A stretch of DNA of 23,157 nucleotides from a virus, in IMG/VR virus record IMGVR_UViG_3300044858_004986, positions 1-23,157 of that record. One strand, given 5' to 3'. Positions 8,418 to 16,454 of this stretch are shown one piece after another. Positions within the stretch are counted from its first letter, which is position 1. The number at the start of each line of letters is the position of its first letter. The notes under the pieces were generated by a model. That model was given only the letters and a program-made list of their open reading frames with translations, was not told the DNA's origin and made no database searches. The position numbers were made by a program, and so were the translations under genes.

Positions 8418-9194
8418 ATGGCAAAAGTAGATCTCGATGCGCTTCGCAAGAAGCATGAACAACTCCAGTCTGGAAAGGCTGCTGGCGGCGGACAAGACTT
8501 CCTCAAGAACTTTGTCCAGCTAGAAGAAGGCACAACCACCCTTCGCATTCTTCCCTCCAAGGAAGGCGATGATCGGTGGTTCTATGCCGAAACCAAGATT
8601 CACCGGATTGGGGAAGGTGAGAATGTAAAGAACTTCCATTGCCGCAAGATCCACAATGAGAAGTGCCCCTTGTGTGATGCCTACTATAAGTTGTGGGATT
8701 ACAGCAAGAAAACTGGTAAGGATGGCAAGGATCAATACGCGACTCTTGCTCGTCAAATCAAGCCCCGTGAACGCTACTATCTCAATGTAGCCGTCCGTCC
8801 GGCTAATGATGTTAAGATTTTGTCGATTGGTCAAATCGTATTCAAGAAGATCCTCAATACCATGATGGATCCTGACTACGGCGATATCACCGATTTGAAG
8901 AGCGGTTATGATTTCAAGATCGTCAAGGAAATGGATGGCGGTTTCCCGAAGTACGATCAATCGTCCCCTCGTCCCAAGTCTAGTTCTGCTGGCACAGGAC
9001 AAGAAATTGCTGGATTCATGGAATCTCTCCATGATATCCATAGCCTAGTCAAACTTGAGGATTTTGAAGAGATGCGTAAGAGCGCAGAGATCCTCTTGTC
9101 CGAGATTGGCATTGCTAGTCTCTCTCCCAAGGTCATGACCTCTGACGAGGATAGTGGCCCTGAGTCTAATTATCTAAATAAACTGAAAGGATGA
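8418..9194 (+). CDS. Single-stranded DNA-binding protein, T4 gp32-like
   Basis: This 258-residue protein coats single-stranded DNA during replication and recombination. The N-terminus is basic (LRKKHEQLQSGK), as in the cooperative self-interaction domain of gp32. The core begins with FVQLEEGTTTLRILP (32-46). A zinc site is visible as C75-x3-H79-x3-C83-P-L-C86, matching the His/Cys cluster of gp32-type proteins. The tail carries an acidic TSDEDSGPE stretch for partner binding but ends in basic LNKLKG. A GGAG Shine-Dalgarno lies 7 nt before ATG 8418, and the 12-nt gap from the preceding gene plus this strong site suggest independent high-level translation. GC content is visibly higher here (for example 33 of 60 bases at 8461-8520). 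Confidence 0.85.
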   Translation: MAKVDLDALRKKHEQLQSGKAAGGGQDFLKNFVQLEEGTTTLRILPSKEGDDRWFYAETKIHRIGEGENVKNFHCRKIHNEKCPLCDAYYKLWDYSKKTGKDGKDQYATLARQIKPRERYYLNVAVRPANDVKILSIGQIVFKKILNTMMDPDYGDITDLKSGYDFKIVKEMDGGFPKYDQSSPRPKSSSAGTGQEIAGFMESLHDIHSLVKLEDFEEMRKSAEILLSEIGIASLSPKVMTSDEDSGPESNYLNKLKG

Positions 9195-9195
9195 T

Positions 9196-9813
9196 ATGAT
9201 TAGAAATCTTATAGTTGCCTGCATGCTAGCCCTCGGGTTAGCTTCTTGTCCGGGAACAGGTGCCATGGAAGGCACCGAACCCATAGCTCCGCTAGTTATT
9301 ACTGAAACTAGCAATGTCACGCCTGAGTCTTTGCAAGCAAAGCAATCGGTTGTAATTCCGATTGAAACTTTGGGTGGGGATGTAGGAGATGCACTTAAGG
9401 CTGAGTTTGCTGCACGAGGAACCCAGCCCGTTATCACTACATCAGATCATCTTAAGGAAACTCCGGGGGCTATTGTAGTTACCTTGGACGGCAATGCGAC
9501 TAAGGAGATCCTATCTCCTAGTGTTGTAAGCATGATTGCAAATGTGTTTGGGTCTACTGTTCCCGGATCGGCACCTTGGATGCAGCTTCTTGTTGTTATC
9601 CTGCCCTTCTTGTCTAGTAGATTCCGTAAGCACACAGTCACGGCTGTCAAGCGGATTGTCCCGGGGGTTGAAGGGCCTAACCAAGACGGTAAGATGCCTA
9701 ACCTAGATGACCTCCGTGAGGCTCTGGTAGACCTAACCAAGGCTGTCACGCTGGCACCCAAAGAATCGCCTGATGTGATTACTCAACAAAAATCTCAACA
9801 AGTGAACGGTTGA
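9196..9813 (+). CDS. Predicted lipoprotein with a second membrane segment (function unknown)
   Basis: This 205-residue protein starts with a lipoprotein signal: basic MIRN, a hydrophobic core and lipobox L15-A-S-C18, so C18 should be lipidated after signal cleavage. Residues 30-105 are a hydrophilic, strand-rich domain expected in the periplasm. A second hydrophobic segment (about 122-140, containing PWMQLLVVILPFLS) is followed by basic RFRKH and KR, which would place the C-terminal 60 residues inside. The N-terminal lipid anchor plus C-proximal membrane segment recalls one-component (u-spanin) lysis proteins, although the long C-terminal tail is atypical and no holin or endolysin is nearby. 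An AAAGGA Shine-Dalgarno lies about 5 nt upstream. It is the last gene before the terminator. Confidence 0.65.
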   Translation: MIRNLIVACMLALGLASCPGTGAMEGTEPIAPLVITETSNVTPESLQAKQSVVIPIETLGGDVGDALKAEFAARGTQPVITTSDHLKETPGAIVVTLDGNATKEILSPSVVSMIANVFGSTVPGSAPWMQLLVVILPFLSSRFRKHTVTAVKRIVPGVEGPNQDGKMPNLDDLREALVDLTKAVTLAPKESPDVITQQKSQQVNG

Positions 9814-9829
9814 ATTAAAGTAACGAGAC

Positions 9830-9835
9830 TATAAT
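9830..9835 (+). promoter_or_regulatory. Possible -10 promoter element (TATAAT)
   Basis: A perfect TATAAT lies in the gap between the lipoprotein gene and the glycosyltransferase gene. The best upstream -35-like hexamer (TTGAAT, 9810-9815) is only 14 nt away, shorter than the normal spacing. Transcription from here would begin inside the terminator stem and would disrupt it, producing an mRNA that starts just before the downstream ATG 9869. This is a weak call based on one hexamer. Confidence 0.25.
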
Positions 9836-9836
9836 G

Positions 9837-9868
9837 GATGAGGAGCTAATAACTCCTCATCTTTTTTT
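9837..9868 (+). terminator. Rho-independent terminator ending the replication block
   Basis: A perfect 9-bp inverted repeat (GATGAGGAG at 9837-9845 and CTCCTCATC at 9853-9861) encloses a 7-nt loop and is followed at once by seven T residues (9862-9868). It should end transcripts from the DNA-metabolism genes. The ATG of the next gene follows the T run directly. Confidence 0.88.
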
Positions 9869-11119
9869 ATGCAAACAGAATCCTTAAATACACAAGAATA
9901 CGACATAAATTTTTGGAAAGCCCAAGATGGGTTTCCGGGGTTAGGAAGAAAGCTAAGAATTACCGTAGCTCTTCCAAATCGTGGCGGGTGTGCTTATTAC
10001 AGGGCTATAGCACCTTACGCAAAATTAGCTCAATTATACCCTAATGTTGTGGAGGTTAGATTTACTGAAAATATCTTAGGTATAGATGAGGAAGCGGCTA
10101 AGAAGAATGTCCCAAAATGGAAGGAAGATTGGGACTGGGCGGATATGGATTGGGCTGACATTGTGATGGCAAACAATATTAGCAACTACGGAGGCCCGTA
10201 CACAGCAAGGGTTTGTGGAAAAACCAAAGAAAAAAATAAAATATTCCACTACGATACCGATGATTTGCTTACTCAACTTTATGAAGGGCATAGATTAGAA
10301 CAGGTTTACAAATCTGGGCTTTCTGACATTACTAAGTTTATTTACCATAACAGTGATATAGTTACTGTTACCCAACGAAAGTTCCAAGATAGAATCAAGG
10401 AATTTATGGGCAGAGGAATATTAGCCGTAATTAAGAATGCTATAGATTATGAATTACCTTGTTGGAATGCTCAAAAAACTTTTGTCCCTAAAGATCGATT
10501 TGTCCGCATTGGGTGGGCTGGCGGAATTCACCATGAGGAAGATGTTAAAGAATTCTCTGGGGTTCCACATTTTGTAAATCAGCGAGTAGGAAAAGAAAAT
10601 GTTCGTTGGGATTTCTATGGCCGTCCACCAGTAGATCCTAACACAGGCCCAGACTGGCAACATGATGTGTGGAAAAACTACGAGCGTATAATTATGTCAG
10701 GGTTTCGCGGCAATAAAAATTATACAATCAACCCAGCCCTTCCTACAGATCAATATGGGGTAATGTATAGCCACATGGAGTTGGCTATTGCACCATTACA
10801 GATGAATGAGTTTAACGATTCTAAGTCTGAGATCAAGGTTGCAGAGGCAGGAAGATATTCTGTCCCTCTTATCGCATCTAATGTCGGCTGCTACGATGAA
10901 ACAATCAAAAATGGTAAGACAGGATTCTTGATTCCTCATGACGCTCCGAAGAGCGAGTGGGTATCTGTCCTAAGTAAGGTAATTAAGGATAAAGATATGA
11001 GACTTGAAATGGGTAAAAACCTGCATGAGATAACACAAGAATACTTTGATCTGAATAAAGTAGTACACCATAGGCTTACGATGTACAAGAAATTTTATGA
11101 TTGGAAAAACTCAAAATGA
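9869..11119 (+). CDS. Glycosyltransferase, GT-B fold (GT4/GT1-like)
   Basis: This 416-residue protein likely transfers a sugar from a nucleotide sugar. The N-terminal Rossmann domain starts at LRITVALPNRGGCAYYR (29-45), with the G-x-x-Y-R loop typical of GT4-like proteins. The C-terminal domain starts near FVRIGWAGG (211-219) and includes the donor-binding helix FNDSKSEIKVAEAGRYSVPL (315-334) followed by IASNVGC. The conserved acidic/K-E pair in this helix matches GT-B enzymes. A distinctive W/D-rich patch (DWDWADMDWAD, 87-97) lies in the N-terminal domain. The ATG at 9869 abuts the terminator T run and has no Shine-Dalgarno, so the true start is uncertain; no later in-frame ATG precedes the first domain. 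Base composition here is intermediate. It overlaps the next gene by 4 nt. Confidence 0.82.
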   Translation: MQTESLNTQEYDINFWKAQDGFPGLGRKLRITVALPNRGGCAYYRAIAPYAKLAQLYPNVVEVRFTENILGIDEEAAKKNVPKWKEDWDWADMDWADIVMANNISNYGGPYTARVCGKTKEKNKIFHYDTDDLLTQLYEGHRLEQVYKSGLSDITKFIYHNSDIVTVTQRKFQDRIKEFMGRGILAVIKNAIDYELPCWNAQKTFVPKDRFVRIGWAGGIHHEEDVKEFSGVPHFVNQRVGKENVRWDFYGRPPVDPNTGPDWQHDVWKNYERIIMSGFRGNKNYTINPALPTDQYGVMYSHMELAIAPLQMNEFNDSKSEIKVAEAGRYSVPLIASNVGCYDETIKNGKTGFLIPHDAPKSEWVSVLSKVIKDKDMRLEMGKNLHEITQEYFDLNKVVHHRLTMYKKFYDWKNSK

Positions 11120-11700
11120 TTAGCGTATTAATAAGAACTATTGGTAGACCTAGTTTAAAGGATGCAATACTATCTGCTAAGAGAGAATTTGATAATGTGA
11201 TAGTAGTTGCTGATGCAGTAGATCTCCCTATTAAAACTTTGCCTAGGGGGGTTACTTACCTCAAAACAGGTATGCGTTATGATAAGTATGGAAGTGCCGC
11301 TATCAATATGGGGGCATATGCCTGTTCAACACCCTATTTTTGTCTATTAGACGATGACGATGAGTTTGTTGTAGGTGCTGGCGATTTTATGCGTAGGTCT
11401 GTTCAAGCCAATCCTCAAGTTGACATATGGATACCCGGACTAAAATTGAACAATGGAATCGCGTTATGCACGCAACCAGAGCTAGGAGTAGTTCCGGGGA
11501 ATATAGCTGTTCCAACATACAAAACAGAACTATTATTTATTGTTCCTTTTTATAAAGGAATAGGAGGAAAAGATCCTAATTATACAGATTTTAATCATGT
11601 ATCAATTTTACACACTCTTGGTAGCAAGGTTAATTGGTACAATCAAATTTTATATCTAGTACGGCCAAAATTAGATGGAACAAATGGGAGGGGCTTATGA
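11116..11700 (+). CDS. Glycosyltransferase family 2-like (GT-A)
   Basis: This 194-residue protein begins ISVLIRTIGRPSLKDAI, the usual first strand and helix of a GT2 fold, and carries an acidic D-x-D type metal site as LLDDDDEF (residues 77-84). It is short for the family, with little after the acceptor region. I chose ATG 11116 because it overlaps the previous stop as ATGA; a TTG at 11101 would add five residues. The stop overlaps the next start as ATGA. The likely role is adding one sugar in assembly of the phage-encoded glycan; the donor and acceptor are unknown. Confidence 0.75.
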   Translation: MISVLIRTIGRPSLKDAILSAKREFDNVIVVADAVDLPIKTLPRGVTYLKTGMRYDKYGSAAINMGAYACSTPYFCLLDDDDEFVVGAGDFMRRSVQANPQVDIWIPGLKLNNGIALCTQPELGVVPGNIAVPTYKTELLFIVPFYKGIGGKDPNYTDFNHVSILHTLGSKVNWYNQILYLVRPKLDGTNGRGL

Positions 11701-12389
11701 TTACTTTAATTTGTTCTAATTACAATTCTACTAAATGGATTGATGGGTATTTAGAAAGTGTTAATCAACAATTTTTAGATAAATTTTTTATAGTATTTAT
11801 AGATGCAAATTCATCTGATGATTCCTTACATAAAATTAAAAATTTTAAATTTAGAGAAGGAATAGAAGTAAAAATACTAGAATATAAAACTAGAGTTGGA
11901 CTATATGATGCTTGGAATATAGCGATACATAATTCCGAAACTGACTATGTGATGAACTACAATACTGACGATAGACTTTTTCCAGCAGCTTTAACTACCT
12001 TGATTGGATATATAAAAAAATATCCAAGTGTAGATATTTTTTATCAAAATGCTTTCATAACTTATTCAGAAAAACATGATAAATTAAGTTCTTTTTATAG
12101 TTTTCCTAAAGTGCATGACCATCAGGAGTTATTAAAAGCTTGTTATGGTGGTCCTTTCCCATTACTTAAAAAACAAACAATTAAAGAGTTAGGCGGATTT
12201 AACCAAAAATATACTATGTCAGGTGATTATGACATGTGGTTAAGAATATCTAAAGCTGGTAAAAAATTTATGAGAGTTGAGGAATATTTAGGAAGTTATT
12301 ATTCTAACCCAACAGGTCTTAGCACTAACCCAGAAACTAGAAATAAACAATGGTTAGAAGATTGTGAAATTAGAGAATTAAATAAATGA
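11697..12389 (+). CDS. Glycosyltransferase family 2 (GT-A)
   Basis: This 230-residue protein has the classic GT2 start ITLICSNYNS (2-11), a nucleotide-binding FIDANSSDDS (34-43), the YDAWNIAI helix (70-77), and a metal-binding NTDD (89-92). Near the end, LGGFNQKYTMSGDYDMWLR-type sequence matches the acceptor-side ED/D-x-W motif of bacterial GT2 enzymes. ATG 11697 overlaps the previous stop; an ATG at 11634 would add 21 unrelated residues encoded over the preceding gene. From this gene on, base composition becomes strongly AT-rich with many AAA, AAT and TTA codons, unlike the replication genes. Confidence 0.85.
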   Translation: MITLICSNYNSTKWIDGYLESVNQQFLDKFFIVFIDANSSDDSLHKIKNFKFREGIEVKILEYKTRVGLYDAWNIAIHNSETDYVMNYNTDDRLFPAALTTLIGYIKKYPSVDIFYQNAFITYSEKHDKLSSFYSFPKVHDHQELLKACYGGPFPLLKKQTIKELGGFNQKYTMSGDYDMWLRISKAGKKFMRVEEYLGSYYSNPTGLSTNPETRNKQWLEDCEIRELNK

Positions 12390-12445
12390 AAAAACTATAT
12401 ATTTTTGAACCAATGTACTATTATATATTTAAGAGTATAAAATAA
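12386..12445 (+). pseudogene. 19-codon open frame, possible remnant of a lost gene
   Basis: An ATG overlapping the preceding stop as ATGA, the arrangement used by many neighbouring genes, opens a frame of 19 codons (MKKLYIFEPM...) ending in TAA at 12443-12445. The next gene begins 9 nt later. The coupled start followed by a quick stop looks like the beginning of a gene that has been deleted or truncated, but it may also be chance in AT-rich DNA. Confidence 0.25.
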
Positions 12446-12454
12446 TTTATATTT

Positions 12455-13210
12455 ATGAATAAATATTCAATAACTATTACTACTTATAAGTATAGATTTG
12501 AAACTTGGTTAAAGCCTCTCCTTAACCAAATAAAAAAATTTAGACCAGAAGTAGAAATATTAGTGGCTATTAACGGAGAGCATGAACAAAAATTTGATCA
12601 GGATTATAGAAAAAATATTTTACAATTTCTAGCAGATAAAGAAAATGTTTATATAACTATGTACCCTAATTTTAGGGGATTATCTAAGTTATGGAATAAT
12701 CTACTGATAAATTCTAGTAATCATTTAGTATTATCTTTAAATGATGATATTTCTATAACATCAGACATTTTTTTTAATGAACTAGAATCGTATATGGAAA
12801 AGGGGCTTACAATGTTTAAAATAAATTCTAGTTGGAGCCATATATTATTAGATAGAAGAGTTGTAAATGAAGTAGGCTGGTTTGATGAAAGATTATTAAG
12901 TATAGGAGAAGAAGACGGTGATTTTGAGTGGAGATTTGGTGAAATAAGTAAAGGAAAGACTATCCCTAATTTATTTTTACATGGAATAATAAATCATGTA
13001 GATCATAATAATTGTTTGATAGGTATGAAAAAAGCAAATTCTAAATATTCTAAATTTAATTACGATTTTATTAATAATGAAAAATATACTATTGATAACA
13101 GTAATGGTAAAAATTATGGAATAATGAATAAAAATGTTATATGTAAAAATATAACACCAAAACTTCATACAGTAGAACAATTTTATTGGAATAGAAAAGA
13201 CCAATTATGA
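12455..13210 (+). CDS. Glycosyltransferase family 2-like (GT-A)
   Basis: This 251-residue protein opens with SITITTYKYRFETWL, has the metal site LNDDIS (95-100) and a helix NFRGLSKLWNNLL (72-84) typical of GT2. The block GWFDERLLSIGEEDGDFEWR (141-160) is the family's acceptor/catalytic-base region. The C-terminal 70 residues are Asn/Lys-rich and do not match anything I recognise. Coding DNA is very AT-rich. The start at 12455 follows a 9-nt gap and has no clear Shine-Dalgarno. The stop overlaps the next start as ATGA. Donor and linkage cannot be predicted. Confidence 0.8.
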   Translation: MNKYSITITTYKYRFETWLKPLLNQIKKFRPEVEILVAINGEHEQKFDQDYRKNILQFLADKENVYITMYPNFRGLSKLWNNLLINSSNHLVLSLNDDISITSDIFFNELESYMEKGLTMFKINSSWSHILLDRRVVNEVGWFDERLLSIGEEDGDFEWRFGEISKGKTIPNLFLHGIINHVDHNNCLIGMKKANSKYSKFNYDFINNEKYTIDNSNGKNYGIMNKNVICKNITPKLHTVEQFYWNRKDQL

Positions 13211-14355
13211 CATTTACAAAATTAATAAATGTTCAGTTCGTAGAAAATCTAACCGCTTATCCAGATCCTAAAATCTATTCTTTTTATAATAACAAGTATG
13301 ATTTTCCTGTCAAAGAAAAAATAATGTCTTTATCAAGTGTTACCTTAAATAAAGATAACACTACATTAAAAAAACATAAGAATACAGAAAAAACTCCATT
13401 ATTTTATTTTATATATAATTTTGATAATTATTACCATTTTGTTTATGATACTCTTCCTTATTTAATAACTTATAGTGAATTAAAAAAAGAATATCCTAAT
13501 TTAAAATTATTAGTTAATTATCCAAAAGGAACAACTAAATTTAATACTTTTGTTTTGGAGTTTTTTGAGTTATTGAATATTTTTAGTAGTGATTTAATAT
13601 TAGTAAATGACTCAACAATTTATGAAACATTATTTGTTTCTAAATCATATACTAATAATGAGTTACAAATTCCAGATAATAAAATATATGATTTTTTTTC
13701 AAATATGATTCAAGATGTAAAAATTGATAAATCTAATTCTAAAAAAATATATGTTTCAAGAAGATCTCATATTCATGGAAATTATAACAACATAGGAACA
13801 GACTATACTCAACGGAGAAAACTAATTAATGAAGATTCTTTAGTTGATTTTCTGGTAAAAAATGGCTATACTGAAGTTTTTACAGAGCTATTAAGTACGA
13901 CAGAAAAAATAAAATTATTTAAAAATTGTAGTCATGTTATCGGTCCTATAGGGGGAGGACTGTGTAATGTATTATTTTCACAAAAAGAAACAAAGTTATT
14001 ATGTATTGTTTCCCCAGAATTTTTAACTGTGAATGGTAGATTTGTTCATAGCTTTAAAAATGTAACAACCAAATATTTTTTTGATTGCTCCCATTCCAAT
14101 ACAGAAAAATTAAAAAAAAATATGAGAGTAAGAGTTCTAACAAAAGATGTAGTTGGAGAAATAATAGAAATTTTTGATGATGAAGTATTAGTTATGTTCA
14201 GCTATGATAATCTGGCTGGCTGGAATTCAAAAGTGAATTATGAAACTCTTTTAGTTAATAAATCAAGTATATGTCCATTAGATAATGGACTTAATTCAGA
14301 ATGGAAAATAAATTTAGAAACTTTCAAGGAGGTTTTTTTTAATTATGAATGTTAA
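13207..14355 (+). CDS. Glycosyltransferase family 61-like (DUF563), with C-terminal beta-barrel-like tail
   Basis: This 382-residue protein shows the GT61 pattern: FDNYYHFVYDTLPYL (72-86), corresponding to the family's yyHw..D.LPrl motif, then KKIYVSRR (179-186), RRKLINED (203-210), and HVIGPIGGGLCNVLF (243-257), equivalent to the family's hG.GagL.N..F motif. Such enzymes transfer xylose, GlcNAc or related sugars. Residues 306-360, beginning MRVRVLTKDVVGEIIEI, look like a KOW/SH3-type small barrel attached after the catalytic domain. The end overlaps the next gene by 11 nt, and AAGGAGG at 14326-14332 inside this gene serves the next start. The DNA is extremely AT-rich (9 G/C in 60 bases at 13681-13740). 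Confidence 0.8.
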   Translation: MTFTKLINVQFVENLTAYPDPKIYSFYNNKYDFPVKEKIMSLSSVTLNKDNTTLKKHKNTEKTPLFYFIYNFDNYYHFVYDTLPYLITYSELKKEYPNLKLLVNYPKGTTKFNTFVLEFFELLNIFSSDLILVNDSTIYETLFVSKSYTNNELQIPDNKIYDFFSNMIQDVKIDKSNSKKIYVSRRSHIHGNYNNIGTDYTQRRKLINEDSLVDFLVKNGYTEVFTELLSTTEKIKLFKNCSHVIGPIGGGLCNVLFSQKETKLLCIVSPEFLTVNGRFVHSFKNVTTKYFFDCSHSNTEKLKKNMRVRVLTKDVVGEIIEIFDDEVLVMFSYDNLAGWNSKVNYETLLVNKSSICPLDNGLNSEWKINLETFKEVFFNYEC

Positions 14356-15061
14356 CAAAGTTTGTTTCATAATAGCTCATAAATATTTTAGGGGTTATGA
14401 ATCTTATTTAGAATATTATATAAGCAATATAAAAAAATGCTATCCTGAGGCTTTAACAATTGTTGTCGATAACAATTCATTACATAAGGATGATATCTTT
14501 AATAAATTAAGCCATATTGATAATGTTATATTTTTGGATAATAATATACAATCCAAATTTGAGTTGGGAGCATATCAAGTAGGTATCAATTATATTTTCA
14601 CTCAAGATACTTTTATTCTAAAAAACAAATACGATTTTAGTAATATGTTTAATAATAACATTTATGCTAGACCTATAAACTCTATGTATGCTGATGGAGA
14701 ATGTTCCGATGTTGTTATTCCAGTAATGACTAAATTAGGAATGAATGATCATTGGGACAAAATTAATTTTTGTTGGTGTTCTAGTTTTGTAGTAGATTCT
14801 ATAAAGGTTAAACAACTGTACTCATATCTAACTTCTATAGTAGTTTTAAGAAGATGGGAAAGTTGTGCATCTGAAAGATATCTAGCAAGAATTTTATTTG
14901 AATTAAATGAACATAGAGATTGTGGGGCTATTGATGGGAATTGTATAGATTTAACATTAAATCACTATGATACTTGGAATGTAAATGTATATGATAATTT
15001 GAAAACTTTTTTTGTTAAAAAAGTTCAACAAAAAACTGAAAATACTAAAGATTTATATTAA
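14345..15061 (+). CDS. GT-A-like protein of uncertain function (putative glycosyltransferase)
   Basis: This 238-residue protein starts VCFIIAHKYFRGYESYL and has a following strand TIVVDNNS (38-45), which resemble the first nucleotide-binding elements of GT2 proteins. The middle contains QSKFELGAYQVG, like the GxxxA helix region. I see no convincing D-x-D metal site, so catalytic activity is unsure. FCWCSSFVV and ASERYLARILFEL near residues 140-190 may represent the acceptor half. A near-consensus AAGGAGG sits 12 nt before ATG 14345, the strongest Shine-Dalgarno in the glycan island. Its place between a GT61 and a methyltransferase supports a glycan role. Confidence 0.5.
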   Translation: MNVNKVCFIIAHKYFRGYESYLEYYISNIKKCYPEALTIVVDNNSLHKDDIFNKLSHIDNVIFLDNNIQSKFELGAYQVGINYIFTQDTFILKNKYDFSNMFNNNIYARPINSMYADGECSDVVIPVMTKLGMNDHWDKINFCWCSSFVVDSIKVKQLYSYLTSIVVLRRWESCASERYLARILFELNEHRDCGAIDGNCIDLTLNHYDTWNVNVYDNLKTFFVKKVQQKTENTKDLY

Positions 15062-15074
15062 AGGAAATAAAAAA

Positions 15075-15686
15075 ATGAAAACATTAACAGAAATTTTTAA
15101 TAAACATGGAGGAGATAAAGGTTCTTTCTTCTGCCATAAAAATTCAAACCATAATATAGCACATAACTATACTTCCATATATGAAATGTACATGGATCAA
15201 TTTAGGAATGAACCAATTAATTTATTAGAAATCGGATTATGGTGTCCTTATTTTCCCGGAGCTTCCATAAAAGCATGGTCTGAATATTTTAAAAATTCAA
15301 ACTATTTTGGAATAGACATTGTTGATTGTACACAAGAAGCATCTGAAAAAATTCACATAGGTATTGTTGATCAGACAAGTGAAGCTGAATTGAAAGCATA
15401 CATAGACGATAAACCTAAATTTAAATTCATCATTGATGATGGATGCCATGAAGAGCAAGCTATATTAACTTCATTATCAGTTTTATTTCCTAAACTAGAA
15501 AATGGAGGTGTTTACTTCATAGAGGATCTTCATGTAGTTAATAGCAGCATAATAAAAAATATGGTTAATGAAGGAAAAATAAAAACTAATAAAATTTCCA
15601 AAGAAAGTTGTGATTATATTAATGAAAATATTAAAACTTGTAAATTTGAATTAAATGAAAAATTGTGTATAATAATAAAAAAATAA
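15075..15686 (+). CDS. SAM-dependent methyltransferase, TylF/CmcI-like
   Basis: This is a class I methyltransferase fold of 203 residues. Motif I reads LLEIGLWCPYFPGASIKAW (50-68), with the hydrophobic-E-I-G signature, followed by YFGIDIVD (77-84), which binds the SAM ribose, and FIIDDGCHEE (118-127), which gives the metal/acceptor acidic residues. This D-D-G-x-H arrangement is typical of macrocin O-methyltransferase (TylF) and CmcI-like enzymes that methylate sugar hydroxyls in antibiotics and polysaccharides. ATG 15075 has AAGGAA about 8 nt upstream and just follows the previous stop; a longer frame from 15012 would overlap the preceding gene. The next gene starts at the base after this stop. 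The likely role is O-methylation of a sugar in the glycan. Confidence 0.75.
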   Translation: MKTLTEIFNKHGGDKGSFFCHKNSNHNIAHNYTSIYEMYMDQFRNEPINLLEIGLWCPYFPGASIKAWSEYFKNSNYFGIDIVDCTQEASEKIHIGIVDQTSEAELKAYIDDKPKFKFIIDDGCHEEQAILTSLSVLFPKLENGGVYFIEDLHVVNSSIIKNMVNEGKIKTNKISKESCDYINENIKTCKFELNEKLCIIIKK

Positions 15687-16454
15687 ATGATTAATAAAAT
15701 AGTAGGAATAGCAGGGGATTCAGCTAGTGGAAAAACAACACTATCAAAGATGTTGTCTAATTCTTTGAAATCATGCACTATTTTAGAATGTGATAGATAC
15801 CATAAGTGGCCTAGAAAAGATAGTAATTGGAAAAATATAACTCATTTAAATCCTTCTGCAAATTTTTTAGAGCTATTAGAACAAGATTTAAAAGATTTAA
15901 AAAATAATAAAATAGTAAGTAGAAGAGATTATGATCATTCTTCCGGGCAGTTTACAGAAGAAAAAATTATATATCCTAATGATATTTTAGTTTGTTGTGG
16001 TTTACATTCTTTATATTGTTCTGATTATTTATTTGATTTTAAAATCTACATGAATACTTCTGATGCATTGAAACGCCATTGGAAAATTAATAGGGATGTA
16101 ACTAAGAGAGGATATTCAGTTGAAAAAGTATTAGAACAGTTAAAAATTAGAAAAGCAGATTACATAAAATACATAGAACCCCAAAAATATAAAGCAGATT
16201 TAATAATAAATTTTTTTTCTGATAATGATGCTAATACTATAGATATTAGTAAATGGGATCACACTAGTTTATTTATTTTTATAAAAAGCAGTTTCAATCT
16301 CTCATATTTTTTAGAAGCTTTCCCAGACTATAAAAATTATTTTGTAATAGAGAATTGTTTTTTATACAATAAAATTTTATTTAAAAATAGATTAGCGTCT
16401 ACGGAATATTATGCTTTTTTAACACATTTAATTTTAACTTTGATAAATGAATAA
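15687..16454 (+). CDS. P-loop kinase, uridine kinase/phosphoribulokinase family
   Basis: The protein has 255 residues. Walker A is GDSASGKTT (10-18), followed by LECDRYHKWPR (33-43), where the D-R-Y-H motif matches the substrate-binding aspartate region of uridine kinase/PRK proteins. Y82-D-H84 resembles the conserved YDH of that family, and LVCCGLHSLY (101-110) matches the Walker B-like hydrophobic strand with E/D replaced in the CGLH context. RHWKINRDVTKRGYS carries the lid arginines. A C-terminal 60 residues beyond the core are unassigned. The placement directly before a class II aldolase and a phosphatase suggests phosphorylation of a sugar, ribulose-like ketose or nucleoside for precursor synthesis. 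The start immediately follows the previous stop, and the end overlaps the next gene by 8 nt. Confidence 0.72.
   Translation: MINKIVGIAGDSASGKTTLSKMLSNSLKSCTILECDRYHKWPRKDSNWKNITHLNPSANFLELLEQDLKDLKNNKIVSRRDYDHSSGQFTEEKIIYPNDILVCCGLHSLYCSDYLFDFKIYMNTSDALKRHWKINRDVTKRGYSVEKVLEQLKIRKADYIKYIEPQKYKADLIINFFSDNDANTIDISKWDHTSLFIFIKSSFNLSYFLEAFPDYKNYFVIENCFLYNKILFKNRLASTEYYAFLTHLILTLINE

Noticed and set aside
8520-9041. 173-codon minus-strand frame opposite the SSB gene
   Set aside because: The plus-strand gene has a Shine-Dalgarno and a zinc motif; the antisense frame shows no family features.
11634-11696. Longer start for the second GT2 gene
   Set aside because: It would add 21 residues before the conserved first strand; ATG 11697 has the ATGA overlap used throughout the island.
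12436-12444. TATAAAATA resembling a T4-type late promoter
   Set aside because: It has one extra A compared with the late consensus and occurs in DNA so AT-rich that such matches are expected by chance.
15012-15074. Longer start for the methyltransferase
   Set aside because: The extra residues are lysine-rich and overlap the previous gene; ATG 15075 has its own Shine-Dalgarno.
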